From Lasioglossum baleicum (taxonomy: Eukaryota; Arthropoda; Insecta; Hymenoptera; Halictidae): a stretch of DNA of 64,000 bases. Location: the NCBI RefSeq assembly GCF_051020765.1, contig NW_027469227.1, forward strand, positions 124,001 to 188,000, in the 5' to 3' direction. Positions 1 to 14,631 of the stretch are shown piece by piece. Below the pieces are notes generated by a model. The model was not told the DNA's origin, searched no databases, and saw only the letters and a program-made list of their open reading frames with translations. Made by a program: the position numbers and the translations under genes. Every line of letters begins with the position of its first letter. Within the stretch, counting starts at the first letter, position 1.

Positions 1-372
1 AACGTATAACGCTTAACGCATAACGCATAACGCATAACGCATAACGCATAACGCATAACGCATAACGCATAACGCATAACGCATAACGCATAACGCATAA
101 CGCATAACGCATAACGCATAACGCATAACGCATAACGCATAACGTATAACGCTTAACGCATAACGCATAACACATAACGCATAACGCATAACGCATAACG
201 CATAACGCATAACGCGTAACGCGTAACGCATAACGCATAACGCATAACGCATAACGCATAACGCATAACGCATAACGCATGACGCATAACGCATAACGCA
301 TAACGCATAACGCATGACGCATGACGCATAACGCATAACGCATAACGCATAACGCATAACGCATAACGCATA

Positions 373-470
373 ACGAATAACGCATATCGCATAACGCATA
401 ACGCAGAACGCGTAACGCATAACGCATAACGCATATCGCATAACCCGTAATGCACAACGCATAACACATA
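373..470 (+). repeat. G block 1 (acccgta-atgcaca variant)
   Basis: A 98-bp block: acgaata, tcgcata, acgcaga, acgcgta, a second tcgcata, acccgta, atgcaca, then acacata. It is preceded near 305-320 by a doublet of acgcatg. It differs from the B tail by atgcaca in place of aagcaca and lacks the ttcaatgaaaaagt core. It is the only G block in Region I. The other five lie at 12.3-19.7 kb. Confidence 0.9.
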
Positions 471-687
471 ACGCATAACGCATAACGCATAACGCATAAC
501 GCATAACGCATAACGCATAACACATAACGCATAACGCATAACGCATAACGCATAACGCATAACGCATAACGCATAACGCATAACGCATAACGCATAACGC
601 ATAACGCATAACGCATAACGCATAACGCATAACGCATAACGCATACCGCATAACGCATAACGCATAACGCATAACGCATAACGCATA

Positions 688-946
688 ACGAATAACGCAT
701 ATCGCATAACGTATAACGCTTAACGCATAACGCATAACGCATAACGCATAACGCAGAACGCGTAACGCATAACGGATAACGCATAACGGATAACGCATAA
801 CGCATAACGCATAACGGATAACGCATGACGCATAACGGATAACCCACAACGCATAACGCATAAAGCATAGTCCATAACGCATAACGCATGACACATTACT
901 CATAACGCATTACGCATAACGCATAACGCATAATGCATAACGCATT
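688..946 (+). repeat. D-E-C cassette 1
   Basis: Full D block, acgcaga-acgcgta, acggata series, then C core at 842-946 (acacatt at 891). The core is followed by consensus heptamers rather than a B block. Confidence 0.92.
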
Positions 947-1065
947 ACGCATAACGCATAACGCATAACGCATAACGCATAACGCATAACGCATAACGCA
1001 TAACGCATAACGCATAACGCATAACGCATAACGCATAACGCATAACGCATAACGCATAACGCATA

Positions 1066-1331
1066 ACGAATAACGCATATCGCATAACGTATAACGCTTA
1101 ACGCATAACGCATAACGCATAACGCATAACGCATAACGCAGAACGCGTAACGCATAACGGATAACGCATAACGGATAACGCATAACGCATAACGCATAAC
1201 GGATAACGCATGACGCATAACGGATAACCCACAACGCATAACGCATAAAGCATAGTCCATAACGCATAACGCATGACACATTACTCATAACGCATTACGC
1301 ATAACGCATAACGCATAATGCATAACGCATT
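1066..1331 (+). repeat. D-E-C cassette 2
   Basis: Like the preceding cassette, including acgcaga before acgcgta, with acacatt at 1276. The two lie 385 bp apart, the closest pair of C cores in the window apart from its counterpart pair at 4916/5315 (399 bp). Confidence 0.92.
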
Positions 1332-2304
1332 ACGCATAACGCATAACGCATAACGCATAACGCATAACGCATAACGCATAACGCATAACGCATAACGCAT
1401 AACGCATAACGCATAACGCATAACGCATAACGCATAACGCATAACGCATAACGCATAACGCATAACGCATAACGCATAACGCATAACGCATAACGCATAA
1501 CGCATAACGCATAACGCATAACGCATAACGCATAACGAATAACGCATATCGCATAACGTATAACGCTTAACGCATAACGCATAACGCATAACGCATAACG
1601 CATAACGCATAACGCGTAACGCATAACGGATAACGCATAACGGATAACGCATAACGCATAACGCATAACGCATAACGGATAACGCATGACGCATAACGGA
1701 TAACCCACAACGCATAACGCATAACGCATAACGAATAACGCATATCGCATAACGTATAACGCTTAACGCATAACGCATAACGCATAACGCATAACGTATA
1801 ACGCTTAACGCATAACGCATAACACATAACGCATAACGCATAACGCATAACGCATAACGCATAACGCGTAACGCGTAACGCATAACGCATAACGCATAAC
1901 GCATAACGCATAACGCATAACGCATAACGCATAACGCATAACGCATAACGCATAACGCATAACGCATAACGCATAACGCATAACGCATAACGCATAACGC
2001 ATAACGCATAACGCATAACGCATAACGCATAACGCATAACGCATAACGCATAACGCATAACGGATAACGAATAACGCATATCGCATAACGTATAACGCAT
2101 AACGCATAACGCATAACGCATAACGCATAACGCATAACGCATAACGCATAACGCATAACGCATAACGCATAACGCATAACGCATAACGCAGAACGCATAA
2201 CGCATAACGCATAACGCATAACGCATAACGCATAACGCATAACGCATAACGCATAACGCATAACGCATGACGCATAACGCATAACGCATATCGCATAACG
2301 CATA

Positions 2305-2395
2305 ACGTTCAATGAAAAAGTCATAACGCATAACGCATATCGCATAACCCGTAAAGCACAACGCATAACACATAACGCATAACGCATAACACATA
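2305..2395 (+). repeat. B block, TTC type
   Basis: Carries ttcaatgaaaaagt at 2308, then tcgcata, acccgta, aagcaca and two acacata. It is preceded by a long run containing one acgcaga and one acgcatg, as are the copies at 4209, 6351, 8241, 9760 and 10971. Confidence 0.93.
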
Positions 2396-2962
2396 ACGCA
2401 TAACGCATAACGCATAACGCATAACGTATAACGCTTAACGCATAACGCATAACACATAACGCATAACGCATAACGCATAACGCATAACGCATAACGCGTA
2501 ACGCGTAACGCATAACGCATAACGCATAACGCATAACGCATAACGCATAACGCATAACGCATAACGCATAACGCATAACGCATAACGCATAACGCATAAC
2601 GCATAACGCATAACGCATAACGCATAACGCATAACGCATAACGCATAACGCATAACGCATAACGCATAACGCATAACGCATAACGCATAACGCATAACGC
2701 ATAACGCATAACGCATAACGCATAACGCATAACGCATAACGCATAACGCATAACGCATAACGCATAACGCATAACGCATAACGCATAACGCATAACGCAT
2801 AACGCATAACGCATAACGCATAACGCATAACGCATAACGCATAACGCATAACGCATAACGCATAACGCATAACGCATAACGCATAACGCATAACGCATAA
2901 CGCATAACGCATAACGCATAACGCATAACGCATAACGCATAACGCATATCGCATAACGCATA

Positions 2963-3200
2963 ACGTTCAATGAAAAAGTCATAACGCATAACGCATACCG
3001 CATAACCCGTAAAGCACAACGCATAACACATAACGCATAACGCATAACACATAACGCATAACGCATAACGCATAACGCATGACGCATAACGGATAACCCA
3101 CAACGCATAACGCATAAAGCATAGTCCATAACGCATAACGCATGACACATTACTCATAACGCATTACGCATAACGCATAACGCATAATGCATAACGCATT
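2963..3200 (+). repeat. B block (ccgcata subtype) joined to truncated E and C core
   Basis: The B core at 2966 is followed by ccgcata instead of tcgcata before acccgta. Soon after its tail comes acgcatg, one acggata and a complete C core (acacatt at 3145). D and the first part of E are missing, so this looks like an in-register recombinant. The same arrangement recurs at 6995-7232. Confidence 0.9.
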
Positions 3201-4208
3201 ACGCATAACGCATAACGCATAACGCATAACGCATAACGCATAACGCATAACGCATAACGCATAACGCATAACGCATAACGCATAACGCATAACGCATAAC
3301 GCATAACGCATAACGCATAACGCATAACGCATAACGCATAACGCATAACGCATAACGCATAACGCATAACGCATAACGCATAACGCATAACGCATAACGC
3401 ATAACGCATAACGCATAACGCATAACGCATAACGAATAACGCATATCGCATAACGTATAACGCTTAACGCATAACGCATAACGCATAACGCATAACGCAT
3501 AACGCGTAACGCATAACGGATAACGCATAACGGATAACGCATAACGCATAACGCATAACGCATAACGGATAACGCATGACGCATAACGGATAACCCACAA
3601 CGCATAACGCATAACGCATAACGAATAACGCATATCGCATAACGTATAACGCTTAACGCATAACGCATAACGCATAACGCATAACGTATAACGCTTAACG
3701 CATAACGCATAACACATAACGCATAACGCATAACGCATAACGCATAACGCATAACGCGTAACGCGTAACGCATAACGCATAACGCATAACGCATAACGCA
3801 TAACGCATAACGCATAACGCATAACGCATAACGCATAACGCATAACGCATAACGCATAACGCATAACGCATAACGCATAACGCATAACGCATAACGCATA
3901 ACGCATAACGCATAACGCATAACGCATAACGCATAACGCATAACGCATAACGCATAACGCATAACGGATAACGAATAACGCATATCGCATAACGTATAAC
4001 GCATAACGCATAACGCATAACGCATAACGCATAACGCATAACGCATAACGCATAACGCATAACGCATAACGCATAACGCATAACGCAGAACGCATAACGC
4101 ATAACGCATAACGCATAACGCATAACGCATAACGCATAACGCATAACGCATAACGCATAACGCATAACGCATGACGCATAACGCATAACGCATATCGCAT
4201 AACGCATA

Positions 4209-4299
4209 ACGTTCAATGAAAAAGTCATAACGCATAACGCATATCGCATAACCCGTAAAGCACAACGCATAACACATAACGCATAACGCATAACACATA
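4209..4299 (+). repeat. B block, TTC type
   Basis: Same subtype as the copy at 2305. Its counterpart in the second 4-kb unit lies exactly 4032 bp downstream. Confidence 0.92.
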
Positions 4300-4712
4300 A
4301 CGCATAACGCATAACGCATAACGCATAACGTATAACGCTTAACGCATAACGCATAACACATAACGCATAACGCATAACGCATAACGCATAACGCATAACG
4401 CGTAACGCGTAACGCATAACGCATAACGCATAACGCATAACGCATAACGCATAACGCATAACACATAACGCATAACGCATAACGCATAACGCATAACGCA
4501 TAACGCATAACGCATAACGCATAACGCATAACGCATAACGCATAACGCATAACGCATAACGCATAACGCATAACGCATAACGCATAACGCATAACGCATA
4601 ACGCATAACGCATAACGCATAACGCATAACGCATAACGCATAACGCATAACGCATAACGCATAACGCATACCGCATAACGCATAACGCATAACGCATAAC
4701 GCATAACGCATA

Positions 4713-4971
4713 ACGAATAACGCATATCGCATAACGTATAACGCTTAACGCATAACGCATAACGCATAACGCATAACGCAGAACGCGTAACGCATAACGG
4801 ATAACGCATAACGGATAACGCATAACGCATAACGCATAACGGATAACGCATGACGCATAACGGATAACCCACAACGCATAACGCATAAAGCATAGTCCAT
4901 AACGCATAACGCATGACACATTACTCATAACGCATTACGCATAACGCATAACGCATAATGCATAACGCATT
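4713..4971 (+). repeat. D-E-C cassette (start of 4-kb copy 2)
   Basis: Counterpart of the cassette at 688-946, at 4025 bp distance, with the same total length of 259 bp and the same acgcaga-acgcgta entry. C core acacatt at 4916. Confidence 0.92.
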
Positions 4972-5104
4972 ACGCATAACGCATAACGCATAACGCATAA
5001 CGCATAACGCATAACGCATAACGCATAACGCATAACGCATAACGCATAACGCATAACGCATAACGCATAACGCATAACGCATAACGCATAACGCATAACG
5101 CATA

Positions 5105-5370
5105 ACGAATAACGCATATCGCATAACGTATAACGCTTAACGCATAACGCATAACGCATAACGCATAACGCATAACGCAGAACGCGTAACGCATAACGGA
5201 TAACGCATAACGGATAACGCATAACGCATAACGCATAACGGATAACGCATGACGCATAACGGATAACCCACAACGCATAACGCATAAAGCATAGTCCATA
5301 ACGCATAACGCATGACACATTACTCATAACGCATTACGCATAACGCATAACGCATAATGCATAACGCATT
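5105..5370 (+). repeat. D-E-C cassette
   Basis: Counterpart of 1066-1331 at 4039 bp, with identical 266-bp length. acacatt at 5315. Confidence 0.92.
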
Positions 5371-6350
5371 ACGCATAACGCATAACGCATAACGCATAAC
5401 GCATAACGCATAACGCATAACGCATAACGCATAACGCATAACGCATAACGCATAACGCATAACGCATAACGCATAACGCATAACGCATAACGCATAACGC
5501 ATAACGCATAACGCATAACGCATAACGCATAACGCATAACGCATAACGCATAACGCATAACGCATAACGCATAACGCATAACGAATAACGCATATCGCAT
5601 AACGTATAACGCTTAACGCATAACGCATAACGCATAACGCATAACGCATAACGCATAACGCGTAACGCATAACGGATAACGCATAACGGATAACGCATAA
5701 CGCATAACGCATAACGCATAACGGATAACGCATGACGCATAACGGATAACCCACAACGCATAACGCATAACGCATAACGAATAACGCATATCGCATAACG
5801 TATAACGCTTAACGCATAACGCATAACGCATAACGCATAACGTATAACGCTTAACGCATAACGCATAACACATAACGCATAACGCATAACGCATAACGCA
5901 TAACGCATAACGCGTAACGCGTAACGCATAACGCATAACGCATAACGCATAACGCATAACGCATAACGCATAACGCATAACGCATAACGCATAACGCATA
6001 ACGCATAACGCATAACGCATAACGCATAACGCATAACGCATAACGCATAACGCATAACGCATAACGCATAACGCATAACGCATAACGCATAACGCATAAC
6101 GCATAACGGATAACGAATAACGCATATCGCATAACGTATAACGCATAACGCATAACGCATAACGCATAACGCATAACGCATAACGCATAACGCATAACGC
6201 ATAACGCATAACGCATAACGCATAACGCATAACGCAGAACGCATAACGCATAACGCATAACGCATAACGCATAACGCATAACGCATAACGCATAACGCAT
6301 AACGCATAACGCATGACGCATAACGCATAACGCATATCGCATAACGCATA

Positions 6351-6441
6351 ACGTTCAATGAAAAAGTCATAACGCATAACGCATATCGCATAACCCGTAA
6401 AGCACAACGCATAACACATAACGCATAACGCATAACACATA
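6351..6441 (+). repeat. B block, TTC type
   Basis: Core at 6354, 4046 bp from its counterpart at 2308. That offset is 14 bp longer than the 4032 bp of neighbouring landmarks, so two heptamers were gained or lost in an intervening run. Confidence 0.92.
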
Positions 6442-6994
6442 ACGCATAACGCATAACGCATAACGCATAACGTATAACGCTTAACGCATAACGCATAACA
6501 CATAACGCATAACGCATAACGCATAACGCATAACGCATAACGCGTAACGCGTAACGCATAACGCATAACGCATAACGCATAACGCATAACGCATAACGCA
6601 TAACGCATAACGCATAACGCATAACGCATAACGCATAACGCATAACGCATAACGCATAACGCATAACGCATAACGCATAACGCATAACGCATAACGCATA
6701 ACGCATAACGCATAACGCATAACGCATAACGCATAACGCATAACGCATAACGCATAACGCATAACGCATAACGCATAACGCATAACGCATAACGCATAAC
6801 GCATAACGCATAACGCATAACGCATAACGCATAACGCATAACGCATAACGCATAACGCATAACGCATAACGCATAACGCATAACGCATAACGCATAACGC
6901 ATAACGCATAACGCATAACGCATAACGCATAACGCATAACGCATAACGCATAACGCATAACGCATAACGCATAACGCATATCGCATAACGCATA

Positions 6995-7232
6995 ACGTTC
7001 AATGAAAAAGTCATAACGCATAACGCATACCGCATAACCCGTAAAGCACAACGCATAACACATAACGCATAACGCATAACACATAACGCATAACGCATAA
7101 CGCATAACGCATGACGCATAACGGATAACCCACAACGCATAACGCATAAAGCATAGTCCATAACGCATAACGCATGACACATTACTCATAACGCATTACG
7201 CATAACGCATAACGCATAATGCATAACGCATT
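6995..7232 (+). repeat. B block (ccgcata subtype) joined to truncated E and C core
   Basis: Exact structural counterpart of 2963-3200 at 4032 bp: ccgcata before acccgta, short E remnant from acgcatg at 7107, C core with acacatt at 7177. Confidence 0.91.
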
Positions 7233-8240
7233 ACGCATAACGCATAACGCATAACGCATAACGCATAACGCATAACGCATAACGCATAACGCATAACGCA
7301 TAACGCATAACGCATAACGCATAACGCATAACGCATAACGCATAACGCATAACGCATAACGCATAACGCATAACGCATAACGCATAACGCATAACGCATA
7401 ACGCATAACGCATAACGCATAACGCATAACGCATAACGCATAACGCATAACGCATAACGCATAACGAATAACGCATATCGCATAACGTATAACGCTTAAC
7501 GCATAACGCATAACGCATAACGCATAACGCATAACGCGTAACGCATAACGGATAACGCATAACGGATAACGCATAACGCATAACGCATAACGCATAACGG
7601 ATAACGCATGACGCATAACGGATAACCCACAACGCATAACGCATAACGCATAACGAATAACGCATATCGCATAACGTATAACGCTTAACGCATAACGCAT
7701 AACGCATAACGCATAACGTATAACGCTTAACGCATAACGCATAACACATAACGCATAACGCATAACGCATAACGCATAACGCATAACGCGTAACGCGTAA
7801 CGCATAACGCATAACGCATAACGCATAACGCATAACGCATAACGCATAACGCATAACGCATAACGCATAACGCATAACGCATAACGCATAACGCATAACG
7901 CATAACGCATAACGCATAACGCATAACGCATAACGCATAACGCATAACGCATAACGCATAACGCATAACGCATAACGCATAACGCATAACGCATAACGGA
8001 TAACGAATAACGCATATCGCATAACGTATAACGCATAACGCATAACGCATAACGCATAACGCATAACGCATAACGCATAACGCATAACGCATAACGCATA
8101 ACGCATAACGCATAACGCAGAACGCATAACGCATAACGCATAACGCATAACGCATAACGCATAACGCATAACGCATAACGCATAACGCATAACGCATAAC
8201 GCATGACGCATAACGCATAACGCATATCGCATAACGCATA

Positions 8241-8331
8241 ACGTTCAATGAAAAAGTCATAACGCATAACGCATATCGCATAACCCGTAAAGCACAACGC
8301 ATAACACATAACGCATAACGCATAACACATA
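8241..8331 (+). repeat. B block, TTC type
   Basis: Core at 8244, 4032 bp from 4212. Last landmark but a few of the second 4-kb copy. Confidence 0.92.
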
Positions 8332-9017
8332 ACGCATAACGCATAACGCATAACGCATAACGTATAACGCTTAACGCATAACGCATAACACATAACGCAT
8401 AACGCATAACGCATAACGCATAACGCATAACGCGTAACGCGTAACGCATAACGCATAACGCATAACGCATAACGCATAACGCATAACGCATAACACATAA
8501 CGCATAACGCATAACGCATAACGCATAACGCATAACGCATAACGCATAACGCATAACGCATAACGCATAACGCATAACGCATAACGCATAACGCATAACG
8601 CATAACGCATAACGCATAACGCATAACGCATAACGCATAACGCATAACGCATAACGCATAACGCATAACGCATAACGCATAACGCATAACGCATAACGCA
8701 TAACGCATAACGCATAACGCATAACGCATAACGCATAACGCATAACGCATAACGCATAACGCATAACGCATAACGCATAACGCATAACGCATAACGCATA
8801 ACGCATAACGCATAACGCATAACGCATAACGCATAACGCATAACGCATAACGCATAACGCATAACGCATAACGCATAACGCATAACGCATAACGCATAAC
8901 GCATAACGCATAACGCATAACGCATAACGCATAACGCATAACGCATAACGCATAACGCATAACGCATAACGCATAACGCATAACGCATAACGCATAACGC
9001 ATATCGCATAACGCATA

Positions 9018-9108
9018 ACGTTCAATGAAAAAGTCATAACGCATAACGCATACCGCATAACCCGTAAAGCACAACGCATAACACATAACGCATAACGCAT
9101 AACACATA
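9018..9108 (+). repeat. B block, TTC type, ccgcata subtype
   Basis: Core at 9021 with ccgcata before acccgta, like those at 2966 and 6998. Here it is followed by acgtata-acgctta and not by a C core. Confidence 0.91.
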
Positions 9109-9759
9109 ACGCATAACGCATAACGCATAACGTATAACGCTTAACGCATAACGCATAACACATAACGCATAACGCATAACGCATAACGCATAACGCGTAA
9201 CGCGTAACGCATAACGCATAACGCATAACGCATAACGCATAACGCATAACGCATAACGCATAACGCATAACGCATAACGCATAACGCATAACGCATAACG
9301 CATAACGCATAACGCATAACGCATAACGCACAACGCATAACGCATAACGCATAACGCATAACGCATAACGCATAACGCATAACGCATAACGCATAACGCA
9401 TAACGCATAACGCATAACGCATAACGCATAACGCATAACGCATAACGCATAACGCATAACGCATAACGCATAACGCATAACGCATAACGCATAACGCATA
9501 ACGCATAACGCATATCGCATAACGTATAACGCATAACGCATAACGCATAACGCATAACGCATAACGCATAACGCATAACGCATAACGCATAACGCATAAC
9601 GCATAACGCATAACGCATAACGCAGAACGCATAACGCATAACGCATAACGCATAACGCATAACGCATAACGCATAACGCATAACGCATAACGCATAACGC
9701 ATAACGCATAACGCATAACGCATGACGCATAACGCATAACGCATATCGCATAACGCATA

Positions 9760-9850
9760 ACGTTCAATGAAAAAGTCATAACGCATAACGCATATCGCAT
9801 AACCCGTAAAGCACAACGCATAACACATAACGCATAACGCATAACACATA
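9760..9850 (+). repeat. B block, TTC type
   Basis: Core at 9763, preceded by the acgcaga and acgcatg markers as at 2305. It is 1519 bp after its nearest same-subtype neighbour, against about 1900-2100 bp within the 4-kb copies. Confidence 0.91.
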
Positions 9851-10970
9851 ACGCATAACGCATAACGCATAACGTATAACGCTTAACGCATAACGCATAA
9901 CACATAACGCATAACGCATAACGCATAACGCATAACGCATAACGCGTAACGCGTAACGCATAACGCATAACGCATAACGCATAACGCATAACGCATAACG
10001 CATAACGCATAACGCATAACGCATAACGCATAACGCATAACGCATAACGCAGAACGCATAACGCATAACGCATGACGCATAACGCAGAACGCATAACGCA
10101 TAACGCATAACGCATAACGCATAACGCATAACGCATAACGCATAACGCATAACGCATAACGCATAACGCATAACGCATAACGCATAACGCATAACGCATA
10201 ACGCATAACGCATAACACATAACGCATAACGCATAACACATAACGCATAACGCATAACGCATAACGTATAACGCTTAACGCATAACGCATAACACATAAC
10301 GCATAACGCATAACGCATAACGCATAACGCATAACGCGTAACGCGTAACGCATAACGCATAACGCATAACGCATAACGCATAACGCATAACGCATAACGC
10401 ATAACGCATAACGCATAACGCATAACGCATAACGCATAACGCATAACGCATAACGCATAACGCATAACGCATAACGCATAACGCATAACGCATAACGCAT
10501 AACGCATAACGCATAACGCATAACGCATAACGCATAACGCATAACGCATAACGCATAACGCATAACGCATAACGCATAACGCATAACGCATAACGCATAA
10601 CGCATAACGCATAACGCATAACGCATAACGCATAACGCATAACGCATAACGCATAACGCATAACGCATAACGCATAACGCATAACGCATAACGCATAACG
10701 CATAACGGATAACGAATAACGCATATCGCATAACGTATAACGCATAACGCATAACGCATAACGCATAACGCATAACGCATAACGCATAACGCATAACGCA
10801 TAACGCATAACGCATAACGCATAACGCATAACGCAGAACGCATAACGCATAACGCATAACGCATAACGCATAACGCATAACGCATAACGCATAACGCATA
10901 ACGCATAACGCATAACGCATAACGCATAACGCATGACGCATAACGCATAACGCATATCGCATAACGCATA

Positions 10971-11061
10971 ACGTTCAATGAAAAAGTCATAACGCATAAC
11001 GCATATCGCATAACCCGTAAAGCACAACGCATAACACATAACGCATAACGCATAACACATA
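10971..11061 (+). repeat. B block, TTC type (last before CTC territory)
   Basis: Core at 10974. After this copy every B block up to 45.1 kb is the CTC type fused to a C core, except one at 20974. Confidence 0.92.
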
Positions 11062-11180
11062 ACGCATAACGCATAACGCATAACGTATAACGCTTAACGC
11101 ATAACGCATAACACATAACGCATAACGCATAACGCATAACGCATAACGCATAACGCATAACGCATAACGCATAACGCATA

Positions 11181-11516
11181 ACGAATAACGCATATCGCAT
11201 AACGTATAACGCTTAACGCATAACGCATAACGCATAACGCGTAACGCATAACGGATAACGCATAACGGATAACGCATAACGCATAACGCATAACGCATAA
11301 CGGATAACGCATGACGCATTACGGATAACCCACAACGCATAACGCATAAAGCATAGTCCATAACGCATAACGCATGACACATTACTCTTAACGCATTACG
11401 CATAACGCATAACGCATAATGCATAACGCATTACGCATAACGCATAACGCTCAATGAAAAAGTCATAACGCATAACGCATATCGCATAACCCGTAAAGCA
11501 CAACGCATAACACATA
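11181..11516 (+). repeat. D-E-C-B fused cassette 1 (first CTC type)
   Basis: Full D, E, C core (acacatt 11377), then ctcaatgaaaaagt at 11450 with acccgta, aagcaca, acacata. Private differences: actctta instead of actcata in the core, and acgcatt just before the last acggata. This is the earliest fusion of C to a B block in the window. Confidence 0.92.
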
Positions 11517-12265
11517 ACGCATAACGCATAACGCATAACGCATAACGCATAACGCATAACGCATAACGCATAACGCATAACGCATAACGCATAACGCATA
11601 ACGCATAACGCATAACGCATAACGCATAACGCATAACGCATAACGCATAACGCATAACGCATAACGCATAACGCATAACGCATAACGCATAACGCATAAC
11701 GCATAACGCATAACGCATAACGCATAACGCATAACGCATAACGCATAACGCATAACGCATAACGCATAACGCATAACGCATAACGCATAACGCATAACGC
11801 ATAACGCATAACGCATAACGCATAACGCATAACGAATAACGCATATCGCATAACGTATAACGCTTAACGCATAACGCATAACGCATAACGCGTAACGCAT
11901 AACGGATAACGCATAACGGATAACGCATAACGCATAACGCATAACGCATAACGGATAACGCATGACGCATAACGGATAACCCACAACGCATAACGCATAA
12001 AGCATAGTCCATAACGCATAACGCATAACGCATAACGCATAACGCATAACGCATAACGCATAACGCATAACGCATAACGCATAACGCATAACGCATAACG
12101 CATAACGCATAACGCATAACGCATAACGCATAACGCATAACGCATAACGCATAACGCATGACGCATAACGCATAACGCATAACGCATAACGCATGACGCA
12201 TGACGCATAACGCATAACGCATAACGCATAACGCATAACGCATAACGCATAACGCATAACGCATA

Positions 12266-12363
12266 ACGAATAACGCATATCGCATAACGCATAACGCAGA
12301 ACGCGTAACGCATAACGCATAACGCATATCGCATAACCCGTAATGCACAACGCATAACACATA
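12266..12363 (+). repeat. G block 2
   Basis: Same 98-bp layout as 373-470, with acccgta at 12336, again after an acgcatg doublet. It is followed over the next 300 bp by scattered tcgcata, acgcgta and acacata. Confidence 0.9.
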
Positions 12364-13308
12364 ACGCATAACGCATAACGCATAACGCATAACGCATAAC
12401 GCATAACGCATAACGCATAACGCATAACGCATAACACATAACGCATAACGCATAACGCATAACGCATAACGCATATCGCATAACGCATAACGCATAACGC
12501 ATAACGCATAACGCGTAACGCATAACGCATAACGCATAACGCATAACGCATAACGCATAACACATAACGCATAACGCATAACGCATAACGCATAACGCAT
12601 ATCGCATAACGCATAACGCATAACGCATAACGCATAACGCATAACGCATAACGCATAACGCATAACGCATAACGCATAACGCATAACGCATAACGCATAA
12701 CGCATAACGCATAACGCATAACGCATAACGCATAACGCATAACGCATAACGCATAACGCATGACGCATAACGCATAACGCATAGCGCATAACGCATAACG
12801 CATAACGCATAAAGCATAACGCATAACGCATAACGCATAACGCATAACGCATAACGCATAACGCATAACGCATAACGCATAACGCATAACGCATAACGCA
12901 TAACGCATAACGCATAACGCATAACGCATAACGCATAACGCATAACGCATAACGCATAACGCATAACGCATAACGCATAACGCATAACGCATAACGCATA
13001 ACGCATGACGCATAACGCATAACGCATAGCGCATAACGCATAACGCATAACGCATAAAGCATAACGCATAACGCATAACGCATAACGCATAACGCATAAC
13101 GCATAACGCATAACGCATAACGCATAACGCATAACGCATAACGCATAACGCATAACGCATAACGCATAACGCATAACGCATAACGCATAACGCATAACGC
13201 ATAACGCATAACGCATAACGCATAACGCATAACGCATAACGCATAACGCATAACGCATAACGCATAACGCATAACGCATAACGCATAACGCATAACGCAT
13301 AACGCATA

Positions 13309-13644
13309 ACGAATAACGCATATCGCATAACGTATAACGCTTAACGCATAACGCATAACGCATAACGCGTAACGCATAACGGATAACGCATAACGGATAA
13401 CGCATAACGCATAACGCATAACGCATAACGGATAACGCATGACGCATAACGGATAACCCACAACGCATAACGCATAAAGCATAGTCCATAACGCATAACG
13501 CATGACACATTACTCATAACGCATTACGCATAACGCATAACGCATAATGCATAACGCATTACGCATAACGCATAACGCTCAATGAAAAAGTCATAACGCA
13601 TAACGCATATCGCATAACCCGTAAAGCACAACGCATAACACATA
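13309..13644 (+). repeat. D-E-C-B fused cassette 2
   Basis: Full-length cassette of 336 bp, acacatt 13505, ctcaatg core from 13578. About 300 bp of consensus heptamers follow before the next variant. Confidence 0.93.
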
Positions 13645-14043
13645 ACGCATAACGCATAACGCATAACGCATAACGCATAACGCATAACGCATAACGCATA
13701 ACGCATAACGCATAACGCATAACGCATAACGCATAACGCATAACGCATAACGCATAACGCATAACGCATAACGCATAACGCATAACGCATAACGCATAAC
13801 GCATAACGCATAACGCATAACGCATAACGCATAACGCATAACGCATAACGCATAACGCATAACGCATAACGCATAACGCATAACGCATAACGCATAACGC
13901 ATAACGCATAACGCATAACGCATAACGCATAACGCATGACGCATAACGCATAACGCATAACGCATAACGCATGACGCATGACGCATAACGCATAACGCAT
14001 AACGCATAACGCATAACGCATAACGCATAACGCATAACGCATA

Positions 14044-14141
14044 ACGAATAACGCATATCGCATAACGCATAACGCAGAACGCGTAACGCATAACGCATAA
14101 CGCATATCGCATAACCCGTAATGCACAACGCATAACACATA
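14044..14141 (+). repeat. G block 3
   Basis: acccgta at 14114, preceded by an acgcatg doublet near 13970. It lies 462 bp before the next C core. Its counterpart at 17908 is 455 bp before its own. Confidence 0.9.
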
Positions 14142-14386
14142 ACGCATAACGCATAACGCATAACGCATAACGCATAACGCATAACGCATAACGCATAACG
14201 CATAACGCATAACGCATAACGCATAACACATAACGCATAACGCATAACGCATAACGCATAACGCATATCGCATAACGCATAACGCATAACGCATAACGCA
14301 TAACGCATAACGCATAACGCATAACGCATAACGCATAACGCATAACGCATAACGCATAACGCATAACGCATAACGCATAACGCATA

Positions 14387-14631
14387 ACGAATAACGCATA
14401 TCGCATAACGTATAACGCTTAACGCATAACGCATAACGCATAACGCATAACGCAGAACGCGTAACGCATAACGGATAACGCATAACGCATAACGCATAAC
14501 GGATAACGCATGACGCATAACGGATAACCCACAACGCATAACGCATAAAGCATAGTCCATAACGCATAACGCATGACACATTACTCATAACGCATTACGC
14601 ATAACGCATAACGCATAATGCATAACGCATT
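14387..14631 (+). repeat. D-E-C cassette without B
   Basis: acacatt at 14576. E is shortened: only one acggata-acgcata step precedes the consensus stretch, making it 14 bp shorter than its counterpart at 18160-18418. Confidence 0.9.

Larger units (their letters stand above)
688..4712 (+). repeat. 4-kb higher-order repeat, copy 1
   Basis: This copy runs from the D block before the first C core to the D block before the fourth. Landmarks in order are C (891), C (1276), B (2308), B with ccgcata (2966), C (3145), B (4212), an acgcgta doublet near 4400, acacata at 4461 and ccgcata at 4671. The next 4 kb repeats this order with spacing shifts of at most a few heptamers. Confidence 0.9.
4713..8700 (+). 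repeat. 4-kb higher-order repeat, copy 2
   Basis: Repeats the landmark order of copy 1: C 4916, C 5315, B 6354, B with ccgcata 6998, C 7177, B 8244, acacata 8493. The match is lost inside a consensus run between 8500 and 8703, where copy 1 has ccgcata and this copy has consensus. The exact breakpoint cannot be placed because both sides are ACGCATA. Confidence 0.87.
1..11180 (+). repeat. Region I: domain with ~4-kb higher-order repeat
   Basis: This domain combines TTC-type B blocks (nine copies) with C cores that are not joined to a CTC-type B block. Corresponding C cores recur at 891/4916, 1276/5315 and 3145/7177, and B blocks at 2308/6354, 2966/6998 and 4212/8244. These give offsets of 4025 to 4046 bp, all multiples of 7. 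From about 8.7 kb the pattern breaks and only pieces of the unit recur (B blocks at 9018, 9760 and 10971). Confidence 0.93.

Noticed and set aside
842..946. C core hairpin as a transcription terminator
   Set aside because: The stem is only 6 bp and A/T-rich, has no following T tract, and there is no gene to terminate.
2305..2395. B core as a CENP-B box, heat-shock element or STAT site
   Set aside because: TTCAATGAA lacks the CGGG part of the CENP-B box and has a three-base rather than two-base gap for a heat-shock element. It does fit TTCN3GAA, but so short a match is weak and the organism is unknown, so no named regulatory site is called.
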